A stretch of DNA of 64,000 nucleotides from contig NZ_BJXB01000007.1 of the NCBI RefSeq assembly GCF_007990775.1, positions 155,353 to 219,352 of the forward strand, given 5' to 3'. The position numbers and the translations under genes were made by a program. Under the pieces are notes generated by a model. That model searched no databases, was not told the DNA's origin, and saw only the letters and a list, made by a program, of their open reading frames with translations. Origin of the DNA: Deinococcus cellulosilyticus NBRC 106333 = KACC 11606 (GTDB lineage: Bacteria; Deinococcota; Deinococci; Deinococcales; Deinococcaceae). This document shows, in pieces, positions 1-9,017 of the stretch (the stretch's first letter is position 1; each line of letters starts with the position of its first letter).

Positions 1-301
1 GCCTGGGCAGCAGGTGGAAGGCCTGAAACACAAACCCGATGGTCTGGTTGCGGATGCGGGCCTGAATGCGGGAATCCAGGGCGGCGGTGGGACGGCCCTG
101 AAGCAGGTACTCCCCGGAGGTGGGGCGGTCCAGCAGGCCAATCAGGTGCATCAAGCTGCTTTTTCCACTCCCTGAAGGTCCCTGAATGGCCACAAATTCT
201 CCCTGCTGAATGCTCAGGTTGACGTTTCTCAGGGCATCGAAACGCTCCCCACCCAGCACATAACTGCGGGTGAGGTCCCGCAGTTCAATCAGGGGGGTCA
301 T
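1..301 (-). CDS. MacB-type ABC transporter ATP-binding protein, 5' part only
   Basis: This is the N-terminal 100 residues of an ABC ATPase; the rest lies beyond the window edge. It would power export or mechanotransmission for the MacA-like adaptor encoded just upstream. The Walker A sequence GPSGSGKSS and a Q-loop FVFQAFHLLPR are visible, and the opening MTPLIELRDLTRSY resembles MacB and LolD ATPases. Its ATG overlaps the stop of the adaptor gene in an ATGA junction, so translation is probably coupled. Whether the permease is fused (MacB) or separate cannot be seen. Confidence 0.9.
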   Translation of the reverse strand, partial: MTPLIELRDLTRSYVLGGERFDALRNVNLSIQQGEFVAIQGPSGSGKSSLMHLIGLLDRPTSGEYLLQGRPTAALDSRIQARIRNQTIGFVFQAFHLLPR

Positions 302-1521
302 GGGGTTCCCCCTGGAAGTTGCACCTGATCCCCCGGGGACAGGCCCTCCTTGACCACAACCCGGTCTCCCTCCTGATCCCCAAGCACCACCGGGAGGTAC
401 TCCACCTCACTCTGGCGTTTGACCTGCACGTAATGGCGACCATTTACGCTCTGCACGGCCTGTGCTGGAATGGTCAGCACCCCTCTGGCTTCCCGGACCA
501 CCACATCCACATCCGCACTCATGCCGGGCTTGAGGGTTGTTGGGGGATCGGTGAGGCTCACCTGCACCTCGAACATCGGGATGTTCTGTTCGCTTCTGCC
601 CACCGGAGAAATCCCCGTGACCCTGCCCTGCAACGTCACCCCTTTCAGGGCATCCAGACGCACCTCCGCCCTTTTTCCGACCCTTACCTGCTGGATCTGG
701 GTTTCGTCCACGCTGACCCGCACCAGCAGTGTGGAAGTGTCCTGCACGGTGACCAGCGTTCCTGCACTGACCGTCTGCCCCACCACAGCCCTCACCTCAG
801 TCACGGTCCCTGAGAGGCCTGCCTTTACGGTGGTCTCCTCGCCTTTTTTCAAACGTTCCAGTTTGCTGCGGGCATGGTCCAGTTTCAGGCTGCTGTCCTC
901 CACGCTCTGCTGCAAGGTGGATTTCAGGCGGGTGAGGGCCTCACGGGCATCTTGCAGACTCTGCGTGGATTCCTGCAGGTTCTGGGTTGCTGTGGTCACC
1001 CCAAGCAGGGCTTCTTCCTCTTCAGCACGGCTGATGGCCCCCACCCGGTAAAGTTCCTGCTGAACTTTCAACTTTTTTCTCTTCTGCTGGAGGTCCTGCA
1101 GGGCTTTCTGCACGGTCTGGGTCTTTTGCTGGATGGTGTCCTGCTGCTCTGCCAGCTTGACCTGCAATTGCAACTGCGCCCCCTGCAATGCCAGTTCGGC
1201 TTCACGCACCTGCGCCTGCACTTCCTGAAGCTCTCCCTCTTTGCTGCGCTGGTGCAGTTTTGCCAGCACTTCCCCTGCCCTGACCTGCTGCCCGACTTTC
1301 ACCACCTGCTGCACTTCTCCAGCCACAGGGGTGCTGTGATCCAGCACCTTGAGGGCCTGCAGGGTCCCGATGCCATTGATGGTCTTTTTCACGTCCTGCA
1401 AAGTGGCACTGGCAAAGACCGGGGCTGCAGCTTCCGGGGTTTTTTCCCGGCCCTGGTACCAGAAAAACCCTCCGGCACCGCAGGCCAGCACCACCGTGAT
1501 TGTGGCGATCCAGCGTTTCAC
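298..1521 (-). CDS. MacA-like (HlyD family) efflux adaptor protein
   Basis: This is a periplasmic adaptor of a tripartite efflux pump, linking an inner-membrane ABC transporter to a TolC-like channel. The 407-residue protein starts with a membrane anchor (about residues 4-22), followed by a split lipoyl/barrel-sandwich domain (around 60-90 and 232-260) that flanks a long glutamine-rich coiled-coil hairpin (about 95-228). A beta-barrel and membrane-proximal domain follow. The start is a GTG that overlaps the preceding stop (GTGA). It is third in the operon of two TolC-like proteins, adaptor and ATPase. The substrate is not evident; macrolides or lipids are possible from family knowledge only. 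Confidence 0.9.
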   Translation of the reverse strand: MKRWIATITVVLACGAGGFFWYQGREKTPEAAAPVFASATLQDVKKTINGIGTLQALKVLDHSTPVAGEVQQVVKVGQQVRAGEVLAKLHQRSKEGELQEVQAQVREAELALQGAQLQLQVKLAEQQDTIQQKTQTVQKALQDLQQKRKKLKVQQELYRVGAISRAEEEEALLGVTTATQNLQESTQSLQDAREALTRLKSTLQQSVEDSSLKLDHARSKLERLKKGEETTVKAGLSGTVTEVRAVVGQTVSAGTLVTVQDTSTLLVRVSVDETQIQQVRVGKRAEVRLDALKGVTLQGRVTGISPVGRSEQNIPMFEVQVSLTDPPTTLKPGMSADVDVVVREARGVLTIPAQAVQSVNGRHYVQVKRQSEVEYLPVVLGDQEGDRVVVKEGLSPGDQVQLPGGTP

Positions 1522-2531
1522 TGGCTTTTCTCCTGGGGATCAGCCATGGGCTGGTTGAGGGCCACGGCCAGAGAGGCCCAGGAATCCGCCACCTGCTGTC
1601 TGGCCTCCAGCAGTTTGCGGCGGCTGTCTCTCAGGGAAGCCTCGCTTTCCAGAAGTTTGATCTGGGCCAGGATGCCCTGCTGGTGTTTCTGCTGGTCTTT
1701 GCTGTAGGTGCTTTCCTGTGTTTTCAGCTGGTCTTCTGCCAGAAACAGTTGTGACACGGCCTTCTTGAAGTCATCGCGGGCTTTCTGGATGTCCCTGCGG
1801 GCTGCAGCTTCCGTGCTTTCCAGGGAGGTTTTTGCACCCTCCAAAGCCGCCTGCCTTTCTTCCTGGTCCCGTCTGGAATTGAAAATTGGATCGAGCAGTT
1901 TCAGTTGCAGTTCTGCCTCGGCCACGTTCTGCTGCGCTTCCAGCACATCCACACGGAACTCGATCTGCACCTTGAATGCCGGGAGGGTGGTTTTCACTGC
2001 AGGCTCGGTGAGGGGGGTGTTGGGCTGGATTTTCAGGCCGGTCTGCTGGGAGAGTTCCTGACACAACTGTTCCACCTCAAGCACCGTCTGATCTGCTTCT
2101 GCTTTGAGGCTCCTGAGGTCCTGTTCGGCCTGTTGAACCTCCTGCTGGGTGCCTGCGCCAGTGGATTTGCGGGTGCGGGCAATGTTGAGTTTTGTTTCTG
2201 CCAGCTTCTGCTTCCAGGGAAGCTCCTGCAGCATGCGGGTTTTGATGAAGAGTGACCAGTAACGGTCGGTCAGGGACTTCTGGGAAGTGAGGACAGTCTG
2301 TTGCAAGCGGGCCTTCAGGCGGCTCTGCTTGTGGCTGGCTTTCAGTCGCTCAAAGGCCAGGGTGTCCGGGTCCTGTTCGGTGCGTCTGAATTCTGCCTCT
2401 GACTGCTGCAGGTCCTGTCTCGCCTGCAAGACCTCTGGATGATGGGATGGATAGGCTTTCAGAAGGTCGGGCAGAGAAAGCGCGTGGGCTGAGGGAACAG
2501 TGAGCAGCACAGCAATCATCAGGGTTTTCAT
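1518..2531 (-). CDS. TolC-like outer-membrane efflux protein (second of two)
   Basis: This is a predicted outer-membrane efflux component. I place the start at the ATG at 2531, because it forms an ATGA overlap with the upstream gene and is followed by a signal peptide (MKTLMIAVLLTVPSAHA). The mature protein opens with LSLPDLLKAYPSHHPEVLQARQDL, the typical first helix of outer-membrane efflux proteins, and is dominated by long helical Gln/Glu/Lys-rich coiled-coil segments with little beta sequence. At 337 residues it is shorter than TolC (about 470). It may form a mixed channel or sheath with the adjacent TolC-like protein. Confidence 0.8.
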   Translation of the reverse strand: MKTLMIAVLLTVPSAHALSLPDLLKAYPSHHPEVLQARQDLQQSEAEFRRTEQDPDTLAFERLKASHKQSRLKARLQQTVLTSQKSLTDRYWSLFIKTRMLQELPWKQKLAETKLNIARTRKSTGAGTQQEVQQAEQDLRSLKAEADQTVLEVEQLCQELSQQTGLKIQPNTPLTEPAVKTTLPAFKVQIEFRVDVLEAQQNVAEAELQLKLLDPIFNSRRDQEERQAALEGAKTSLESTEAAARRDIQKARDDFKKAVSQLFLAEDQLKTQESTYSKDQQKHQQGILAQIKLLESEASLRDSRRKLLEARQQVADSWASLAVALNQPMADPQEKSQ

Positions 2532-3781
2532 GGGTTTTTCCTTTCCAGGAGGGCCTGCAACTTGAGGCACTGCAGGTACAGGTCCACTCGGGTTTTTTCT
2601 ACGTCCAACCGGGATTTCTGAAGCCCGATCTGCAGTTCGACCTGTTCGGCTTCGGAGATGAGGCCGGCCATCAGGCGCTTCTGGGCGAGCTTTTGCGACT
2701 CTTCAGCCTGCCGCAGGGTGAGGGTCTGCAGGCGCAGGTGTTCTTCGAGGAGGCGTTTTTTGCCCAGTTCATCCCGGAGCTTCTGCACCTGGGCTTGCTC
2801 TGCCTCCTGCAGGTGGGCACGGGCCTCATGGACCTTTTGTGCAGCCAGTTCAAGGTTTGCTCCCTGGGAACCCACCAGGGGAACACGCAATGTGGCAGAG
2901 GCTTTCCAGCCACTCCCCTGCCCTGTGGACTGCACGCCAATTTCTGAAGAAACGGTGCCTTTTTGCAGGTTGAATTGCAGCTGTCCAGAAAAGTTCCCCT
3001 GAAAAACACTGCCCGAGACCTGCAGTTCCGGGGCGCCGGATCTCTGGGCTTCTTCAAGCTGCACCTGGGCCTCTTCAAGCTGAAATCTGGCCTCCTGCAC
3101 TGCAGGTTTGTTTTCGAGGGCTTTCAGGAGGTCTTGTTCGTCTGGTGAAGGGAACACCTCTGGCAAAGGGTCTGTGGGGTCACCTTTGCCCCCGAGGGAC
3201 AGGGCGTCGAAGTGGGCGGCCTGCAACTCGGCCTCTAAAGTGATCTGCTGGACCTCTGCTTCGGTTTTTTTGCGCAGCACCTGCTGCACTTCTGAGAGTT
3301 TCATGTTTCCCAGGCGGTGCTGTTCGGTGGCCGCAGCATGGAGTCGGGAGCGCAATTCCGCTTCACGGGTTGCGGCAACCACCTGCTGCTGCAACAGGTG
3401 CAGACGGAAATACAGTGAGATGGCTTTGAGCCTGAGTTCTTCCCGTTCTTCCTCAAGCCTCAGCAGGACAAGGCGGCTTTTTCGCCCTTCACGGGACAGA
3501 TTGCGCTGGCTTTCGCTCCACGGCAGCACCCCGAGTGACAGTTGCAGCGTCGAATGCAAAGTCCCTCCAGCAGGGGTCTGGTCCCATCCTCCGGTGCCTG
3601 ACACCTGCCACCCTGAAGCTTTTTCTGCAAGCTTCAGGGCAAGCACACTGGACGCTTCTTCCTGCAGGTTCCGCTGGTAGGCCGGGCTCTGCTCCAGCCC
3701 CTGTAAAAATTCGGGGAGGGGCACTGCCCCCGCAGCAGACAGCAGTCCACCCATGATCCACAGGCCTAAAATTCGCTTCAT
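2528..3781 (-). CDS. TolC-like outer-membrane efflux protein (first of two)
   Basis: This is the first gene of the leftward efflux operon. The start is placed at the ATG at 3781 (417 residues), where a signal peptide begins (MKRILGLWIMGGLLSAAGA). The mature N-terminus, VPLPEFLQGLEQSPAYQRNLQ, matches the outer-membrane efflux protein pattern. Two long helical hairpins flank a beta-rich stretch with alternating hydrophobic residues (around LQVSGSVFQGNFSGQLQFNL and WKASATLRVPLVGSQG), consistent with the TolC barrel strands. It is therefore the better candidate for the real channel of the pair. Confidence 0.85.
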   Translation of the reverse strand: MKRILGLWIMGGLLSAAGAVPLPEFLQGLEQSPAYQRNLQEEASSVLALKLAEKASGWQVSGTGGWDQTPAGGTLHSTLQLSLGVLPWSESQRNLSREGRKSRLVLLRLEEEREELRLKAISLYFRLHLLQQQVVAATREAELRSRLHAAATEQHRLGNMKLSEVQQVLRKKTEAEVQQITLEAELQAAHFDALSLGGKGDPTDPLPEVFPSPDEQDLLKALENKPAVQEARFQLEEAQVQLEEAQRSGAPELQVSGSVFQGNFSGQLQFNLQKGTVSSEIGVQSTGQGSGWKASATLRVPLVGSQGANLELAAQKVHEARAHLQEAEQAQVQKLRDELGKKRLLEEHLRLQTLTLRQAEESQKLAQKRLMAGLISEAEQVELQIGLQKSRLDVEKTRVDLYLQCLKLQALLERKNP

Positions 3782-3987
3782 GGCTTCAAGATCGTCTGCG
3801 GAACTGAAACCACCCAGACGCAAAACCTTACACCAACCTGAATCTGGTTTTTATTGTCCAGAAAGTCAAAAGCATGAAATCTGCCTGGGTCTTGCCGCAG
3901 ATTTCTTCCGATCAGCAGCCTGGATTTCAGGTTCACGAAAGGTTGACGGGGTTGGTGACCTCAGGCTGGGTGGGCAGGATGGACCCC

Positions 3988-4563
3988 ATGAAAACTGCCT
4001 TTTCCCAGAACAAATGGCTCAGAATCCTCTGTTTCTCCGCCCTGCTTTCTTTGACCCCTGCACTGGCCCAGGGGCCTGTGCGGATTGCCATTCCTGCAGG
4101 TCAGGCGGCAGGGCTCGAAGAGGACATGAAACTGCTGAAAGCCTACCAGCCTGTGATGGAATTTGTGCCGGTGATCCTCACACTCAAAGAGGAAATCCAG
4201 AAGGGCCGCATCAAACTGAGCGACAAACAGAAAACCGGGCTCATCGGACTTCTGGAGACCCTGCGCACCACCGAGAACCTCACGGTGGAAAAAACCGGGC
4301 AATTGAAAAAGCAGCTGGAAACGAAAATTCTGACTGCAAAGCAGCTCATGCAACTGGACACCGCCATCCTCAGAAAGCGCCCGGCCATGCCGCAAGGGGC
4401 CGGAGATGGGGTGATCATGGTGTCCGGTGGGGTGGGCACTGCAGGAGGGATGCCCGAGAATCCGGCAGAGAAACTCAAGCGTGGGGACCCTTTTTCTCCT
4501 TTCCAGAATCCTGAAACCCTGCGGGAATTGCAGGCTTTCATTCAGGACCTCAAACGGAATTGA
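3988..4563 (+). CDS. Secreted protein of unknown function upstream of a two-component system
   Basis: I do not recognise a family. The preferred start is the ATG at 3988, which gives a 191-residue protein with a signal peptide ending near ALAQG; an in-frame ATG lies at 3979. The mature part is mostly helical and charged, with a glycine-rich patch (GAGDGVIMVSGGVGTAGGMPE) near residues 135-155. It ends 12 bases before the response regulator and is probably co-transcribed. By position it could be a periplasmic accessory of the sensor kinase, similar in place to the Spy/CpxP-type helical proteins that sit beside envelope two-component systems. That role is inference only. Confidence 0.65.
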   Translation: MKTAFSQNKWLRILCFSALLSLTPALAQGPVRIAIPAGQAAGLEEDMKLLKAYQPVMEFVPVILTLKEEIQKGRIKLSDKQKTGLIGLLETLRTTENLTVEKTGQLKKQLETKILTAKQLMQLDTAILRKRPAMPQGAGDGVIMVSGGVGTAGGMPENPAEKLKRGDPFSPFQNPETLRELQAFIQDLKRN

Positions 4564-4575
4564 TACGCTGAGAGC

Positions 4576-5241
4576 ATGCCGTCAAGTCCTCACCTGCTGC
4601 TGATTGAAGATGACCCTGGCGTCAGAGAGGCCCTCTCTCTGGCGCTGGAACTGCATGGCTACCGGGTCAGCTGTGCCCCTTCGGGAAACCAGGGCCTCAA
4701 GCTCTTAAAGCAACAACCCGACCTTGTGGTGCTCGATGTGCTGCTCCCGGACCTCAATGGTTTTGAGGTGCTGAAATCCATCCGCAGCCAGACCGACCTT
4801 CCGGTCCTGATGCTCACCGCCCTCGATGAGGTGGAATGGCGGGTGCGGGGCCTCAAAGGTGGCGCGGATGACTATCTGGTGAAGCCCTACGCCCTTTCGG
4901 AATTGCTGGCCCGCATTGAGGCGGTGCTCAGGCGCACCCGCAACCAGCTCAGCCGTGACTTTCTGGCCTACGAGGACCTGACGCTGGACCGTGAGAAAAT
5001 GCAGGCCACCCGTCAGGGCAGGCCCCTGGACCTGAGCTTCAAGGGCCTGAAGTTGCTGGAGGTGTTCCTGCAGCACCCCGAGCGGGTTCTGAGCAGAGAG
5101 GCCCTGATGCAGGGGGTGTGGGGTGAGGACGTTGAGAACAACACCCTGGAAGTTCAACTCTCCGGGCTTCGCAGGGCACTGGGGGACCCCCCCCTGGTGC
5201 ACACCCTGCGGGGGTACGGTTATGTCCTGAGGAAACCATGA
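4576..5241 (+). CDS. OmpR/PhoB-family response regulator
   Basis: This is a DNA-binding response regulator of 221 residues. The receiver domain (about 5-118) shows the acidic pocket E11-D12-D13, the phospho-acceptor D54 in LVVLDVLLPD, the switch threonine T81 and K103 in the VKPY loop. The C-terminal winged helix (about 125-221) ends with the typical TLRGYGYVLRKP beta-hairpin. Its stop overlaps the ATG of the partner histidine kinase (ATGA). A TACGCT hexamer ends 6 nt before the start codon, so a second leaderless promoter within the operon is possible. Confidence 0.95.
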   Translation: MPSSPHLLLIEDDPGVREALSLALELHGYRVSCAPSGNQGLKLLKQQPDLVVLDVLLPDLNGFEVLKSIRSQTDLPVLMLTALDEVEWRVRGLKGGADDYLVKPYALSELLARIEAVLRRTRNQLSRDFLAYEDLTLDREKMQATRQGRPLDLSFKGLKLLEVFLQHPERVLSREALMQGVWGEDVENNTLEVQLSGLRRALGDPPLVHTLRGYGYVLRKP

Positions 5242-6482
5242 CCCTGAAATTGCGCATTCTGCTGTGGCTGACCCCTTCTCTGCTGGTGCTGTTTCTGGTG
5301 CTGTTTTTCAGTGTGCAGCGGGTGCTGGTGGCCAGTCTGGAGCCCTTGATTGCACCCTCCAGCATGCCTTTCACCCTTCCGATCATGTCCACCCTGGCCA
5401 GTGAGGACACTGGAGCAATGCAGCCGGGGCAGGCCATCGACGTACGCAAGCCCACGGTCGGGCCGGTTGCCATCCTGACCACGCAACCCCTGCAATACCA
5501 GAAGGCCATTCCTGCTGCAGTGGCCACACGTCTGGAACAGACCACGGGGCTCACCCAGGGGGCACCTGCCTATTTCGTGCGTGCCGATGGAGACAACCTG
5601 GTGTTCCAGGCGGTGCCGTACCAGACGGTGCTGGAACTCCCGTGGACCCTCACCTCCAGCCTGATTTTGTGGGGGGTTCTGGCCTTTCTGCTGGCGTGGG
5701 GGGTGGGGGCGTGGGGCATTCTGCGTTCCCTGAAGCCCCTCCTGGACCTTGGGAGTGAAATCAGCACCCGCAGTGCTGAGAACCTCAGGCCACTGAAGGC
5801 CCCACTCATTCCAGAGCTCAAGCGATCCATTGACGCCCTGAATGGACTTTTTCAGGAGATGCATCACACCCTGGAACGACGCAAGCAGCAGGAGGAGGCC
5901 GCCCGGCGTTTCGCTTACGGGGCTTCCCATGAACTTCGCAATCCGCTGGCTGCCCTGCGCCTGTACCTGGAGGTCATTCGTGCCAGTCCCCATGAGAAGA
6001 GGGCCTGGGACGGCATCGAGGCCCAGACCCAGAGAACCGAGAAGCTGCTGGACAGCCTGCTGTTCCTGGCCCGTCTGGAAGGTCAGGCTGAACCACAGGT
6101 GCAGCAGGTGGACCTGAGGTCCCTGATCAAGGAGGCTTTTCAAGGCCCTGTGCAGGGGGACGCCAGGGTTCAGGCGGACCCTGCTTTGCTTGAACTGGCC
6201 CTGAGAAACCTGCTGGAAAACGCAAAGCGGTATGCCACTGGCGCACGCCAGATTCAAATTGAACCTTTGCCCCATGAGGTGTGGATCTGGGTGGAAGATG
6301 AAGGTCCAGGCATTCCTGCAGAACTGCGAGATCAGGTGTTCGAGCCTTTTGTGAAGCAGTCCAGCGGCACTGGTCTGGGTCTGGCCCTGGTCAAGGCCGT
6401 GGCCCAGGTGCACCGGGGCCATGCCAGGGCCGAAAACACCCGCACTGGGGCAAGGGTTGGGTTTTCGGTGGGCCGCAGCTGA
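5238..6482 (+). CDS. Membrane sensor histidine kinase
   Basis: This is the kinase partner of the overlapping response regulator. The 414-residue protein has two transmembrane segments (about 7-27 and 138-161) that enclose an extracytoplasmic sensor of about 110 residues without a recognisable fold. A short HAMP-like linker follows, then the phospho-acceptor H231 in ASHELRNPLAAL, the N box NLLENAKRYA, the G1 box VEDEGPGIP and the G2 box GTGLGLALVKAV. The organisation is that of EnvZ/BaeS-type kinases. The neighbouring efflux operon is divergent and could be a target, but no shared site was found. Confidence 0.94.
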   Translation: MTLKLRILLWLTPSLLVLFLVLFFSVQRVLVASLEPLIAPSSMPFTLPIMSTLASEDTGAMQPGQAIDVRKPTVGPVAILTTQPLQYQKAIPAAVATRLEQTTGLTQGAPAYFVRADGDNLVFQAVPYQTVLELPWTLTSSLILWGVLAFLLAWGVGAWGILRSLKPLLDLGSEISTRSAENLRPLKAPLIPELKRSIDALNGLFQEMHHTLERRKQQEEAARRFAYGASHELRNPLAALRLYLEVIRASPHEKRAWDGIEAQTQRTEKLLDSLLFLARLEGQAEPQVQQVDLRSLIKEAFQGPVQGDARVQADPALLELALRNLLENAKRYATGARQIQIEPLPHEVWIWVEDEGPGIPAELRDQVFEPFVKQSSGTGLGLALVKAVAQVHRGHARAENTRTGARVGFSVGRS

Positions 6483-6496
6483 CCTGCCCCAGAAAA

Positions 6497-6524
6497 CAAG
6501 CCCTGCACGGATGCACAGGGCTTG
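6497..6524. terminator. Bidirectional hairpin terminator between convergent genes
   Basis: A 9-bp perfect stem (CAAGCCCTG with CAGGGCTTG, 10-nt loop) lies between the kinase stop at 6482 and the stop of the VWA lipoprotein gene at 6539. The run GAAAA before it gives a U-rich tail for the leftward transcript. Confidence 0.75.
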
Positions 6525-6538
6525 CCAGAAATCCAGAA

Positions 6539-7534
6539 TCAGAGGAAGGTCACAGCGTATGGGGCCACAAACTGTCCGCCGTTCATTTTGATGGTGAGGG
6601 TCCCTTTGATTTCGGTCCCCGCAGCAGGCACCTTGCCTTTCAGCTTGAAGACCACCTGCAGGCAGGCAAAAGCCTGGCTCTGGTTGAAGGCCTTGTTGAA
6701 GAGGTCATTGAGTTGAGCGGCCTCGGTCACCTTGGAGTACAGCCCTCCGGTCATCTGGGCCGCTTTCTGCATGTCCCTCTCGTCGATCTGGCCTTTGGCC
6801 AGGCCAACCATGAAGAGTTTCACATTGGCTTTCTGGGCTGCGGCAATGGTGGTGTCCACATTTCCCGTGCCGTTGGCCTGGCCGTCGGTCAGCACCAGGG
6901 CGATTTTGTTGTTTCCTGCAGCTTTGCTCAGGAGGTCGGTGGCCTCGACCGTGGATTCCCACAGGGGCGTACTGCCAGTTGCTTTGGTGGCATCGTCAAT
7001 GGCTTTGTTGAGGAGGGCTTTGTCTGCAGTGAAAGACTGGTAGACGTGCAAATCTTCATATGGGTCTTTTCCGCCTGCTCCAAAGTTGGCCACGGCGACC
7101 TGGTCTGTGCTGGAGATTCGACCCACGAATTGTTTGGCGGCTTCACTGCGTTTCTCGTCGGGATCGGTGCTGGTCATGGATGAACTGGCATCCAGCACCA
7201 CAGCACAGGTGATGGGTCCTCCTGCAGAGGTGTACTGTCCGCAGATGGTGGTGGTGGCGGTCACATCTGCTGCATTGTTGCTTTCTGGGTTGCCGGTCAC
7301 CTCATCCACTTTCACAGTGAAACTGTCGATCTTGCCGTTCAGGATCACTTTGCCCCCATCGTCCAGGGCACTGACATTGAATTTGATGGTGTCTTTGTTG
7401 GTGGCATCAATGGTGTAGCCGTTCACCGTGCCCGTTTTGGGTGGGGTGTAGGTGACGGACGGGGTTGGGTTGCAGGCACCCAGCAGAACACCAAGGGCAA
7501 CGCATGTGGTGAGAGAATACATTTTTGCAGTCAT
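6539..7534 (-). CDS. von Willebrand factor A domain lipoprotein
   Basis: This is a predicted surface lipoprotein of 331 residues. The start at 7534 is chosen because GGAG sits 6 nt upstream and the product then begins with a lipoprotein signal peptide with lipobox LLGAC. A linker and a beta-rich segment follow. The VWA domain carries the metal-ion-dependent adhesion motif DASSS (within VVLDASSSMTSTDPD), a downstream STPLWE threonine region and LVLTDGQANG. Such domains bind protein ligands through Mg2+. It is monocistronic and divergent from the diguanylate cyclase gene. The ligand is unknown. Confidence 0.88.
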   Translation of the reverse strand: MTAKMYSLTTCVALGVLLGACNPTPSVTYTPPKTGTVNGYTIDATNKDTIKFNVSALDDGGKVILNGKIDSFTVKVDEVTGNPESNNAADVTATTTICGQYTSAGGPITCAVVLDASSSMTSTDPDEKRSEAAKQFVGRISSTDQVAVANFGAGGKDPYEDLHVYQSFTADKALLNKAIDDATKATGSTPLWESTVEATDLLSKAAGNNKIALVLTDGQANGTGNVDTTIAAAQKANVKLFMVGLAKGQIDERDMQKAAQMTGGLYSKVTEAAQLNDLFNKAFNQSQAFACLQVVFKLKGKVPAAGTEIKGTLTIKMNGGQFVAPYAVTFL

Positions 7535-7903
7535 TTGAACCTCCGAAACATGACAGGACTCATGCCCAGCCAATTTTGACTGAAGCAGCGCCAGGACAGA
7601 TTTTTCTTTCCTTTGCACTTGCATCATAACCCCCAGGAATTCTGGCCTTGCGGTGGTGATCACAGACAGATGTAACGAAAGTGTTTAGAAATGCATCCTG
7701 TCAAAATTCAGCTTCAATTCAGCCTGAATGCCCTCTGGGTGCTGTACGCGGACTTTACCGCAACACACCAAATCTGGCTTCTGCCAACCCGGTCAAAGCT
7801 GAAGCCTGAATAAAGGTTTCATGAAGAAACACACTTTTAGAAAACTGAAATACACCTGAAGTTAAGATGAAATCCAGGCTTGAAGCCATCTCAAGGGAGC
7901 ACC
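7535..7903. other. Divergent intergenic region, no gene seen
   Basis: This 369-bp stretch separates the VWA lipoprotein and the diguanylate cyclase. It should hold both promoters. A TTGACA hexamer on the minus strand (7697-7702) lacks a clear -10 at standard spacing. A short GGCTTGAAGCC palindrome lies just before the cyclase start. I see no coding signal and no known riboswitch. Confidence 0.5.
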
Positions 7904-8977
7904 ATGACCGGACCCATCGACACCCTCTTCATCAACCTGTGCATGGTGGTGGCCCTGTCATACCTGATCAGCCTCACCTACACCCGCTGGAAAGTGGTGG
8001 AAGACGACTGGCGGCTCAAGGTGGCCCGTTCCCTGATGGCCGCCCTGTGTGCAGTCCTGCTGCTGATGCACGGCCTGAAATTCCAGGAGACCATCATTCT
8101 CGATCTCAAACTGGTCCCCATTTTGCTGATTGTGTTGCGCTATGGACCACTGTATGGACTGCTCTCCAGCCTGCCTCTGCTGATGGTCCGCCTGACGGTG
8201 CTGCAGGACCTGCCTCCACAACTCTTTCTGACGGGTTACACCCTCTTCATGCTGACCCTCCTGGGGGTTCACAAAAGCATCACACAGGATGTGAAACCTT
8301 ACCTGAGGGCCTGCGCCCTTTCCCTGTTTGCGTACCACCTGCCGTGGGCTTTCTCGCCCAGACGGGCAGAGTTGCTGCTGGTGATGCTGCCGAGTGTGCT
8401 TTTCAACATGCTGGGCTTTGCCATTGCCATGATGGTGATTCGCAGCCGCATCCTGTACCTGAAGGCCACCCACCACCTGCGAACCGAAGCCCAGACCGAC
8501 CCCCTGACGGGCATTTACAACCGCAGGCAGTTCGAAATGGACATGCCTGGCCTCAATCCAGGAGATTCCCTGCTGCTGCTGGACCTCGACCATTTCAAGC
8601 AGGTCAACGACCGGCATGGGCACCAGACCGGAGACCGGGTGCTGCAGGAATTCACTGCCCTGCTGCAAAGCTGCACCCGCAACAGGGACCGGGTGTACCG
8701 GATCGGCGGAGAGGAATTTCTGGTGGTCCTCCGCGCTGTGACCCCTGCTGGATCGGCCCGGATTGCAGAGCGCATCCGCTCACAGGTGGCTGCGCATGCT
8801 TTTGAAGCGGTGGGACAGCTCACCGTGAGTGGTGGATGGTGCATGCTTCAGCAGGACAGGGCCGTTGAGGACACCCTGCAGCAGGCAGACCACTTCCTGT
8901 ATCAGGCCAAGCAGCAGGGACGCAACCAGATGTGCTGTTGCCTGGACCCGCAGCAGGCCCTTCCCAGCCTGGAGTAA
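7904..8977 (+). CDS. Membrane-bound diguanylate cyclase (GGDEF)
   Basis: This protein is predicted to make cyclic di-GMP from two GTP. The start at 7904 has an AAGGGA Shine-Dalgarno. The N-terminal half (residues about 1-185) has five to six hydrophobic segments, resembling 5TM/MHYT-type membrane sensors. The GGDEF domain follows the standard signature DPLTGIYNRRQF and has an active GGEEF motif. The allosteric inhibition site RxxD is present as RNRD, five residues before GGEEF, so product inhibition is expected. Total length is 357 residues. Confidence 0.93.
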   Translation: MTGPIDTLFINLCMVVALSYLISLTYTRWKVVEDDWRLKVARSLMAALCAVLLLMHGLKFQETIILDLKLVPILLIVLRYGPLYGLLSSLPLLMVRLTVLQDLPPQLFLTGYTLFMLTLLGVHKSITQDVKPYLRACALSLFAYHLPWAFSPRRAELLLVMLPSVLFNMLGFAIAMMVIRSRILYLKATHHLRTEAQTDPLTGIYNRRQFEMDMPGLNPGDSLLLLDLDHFKQVNDRHGHQTGDRVLQEFTALLQSCTRNRDRVYRIGGEEFLVVLRAVTPAGSARIAERIRSQVAAHAFEAVGQLTVSGGWCMLQQDRAVEDTLQQADHFLYQAKQQGRNQMCCCLDPQQALPSLE

Positions 8978-9017
8978 GTCCCACGCAGCACCATTGCTGT
9001 TGTGGCAGAGTGAGAAC

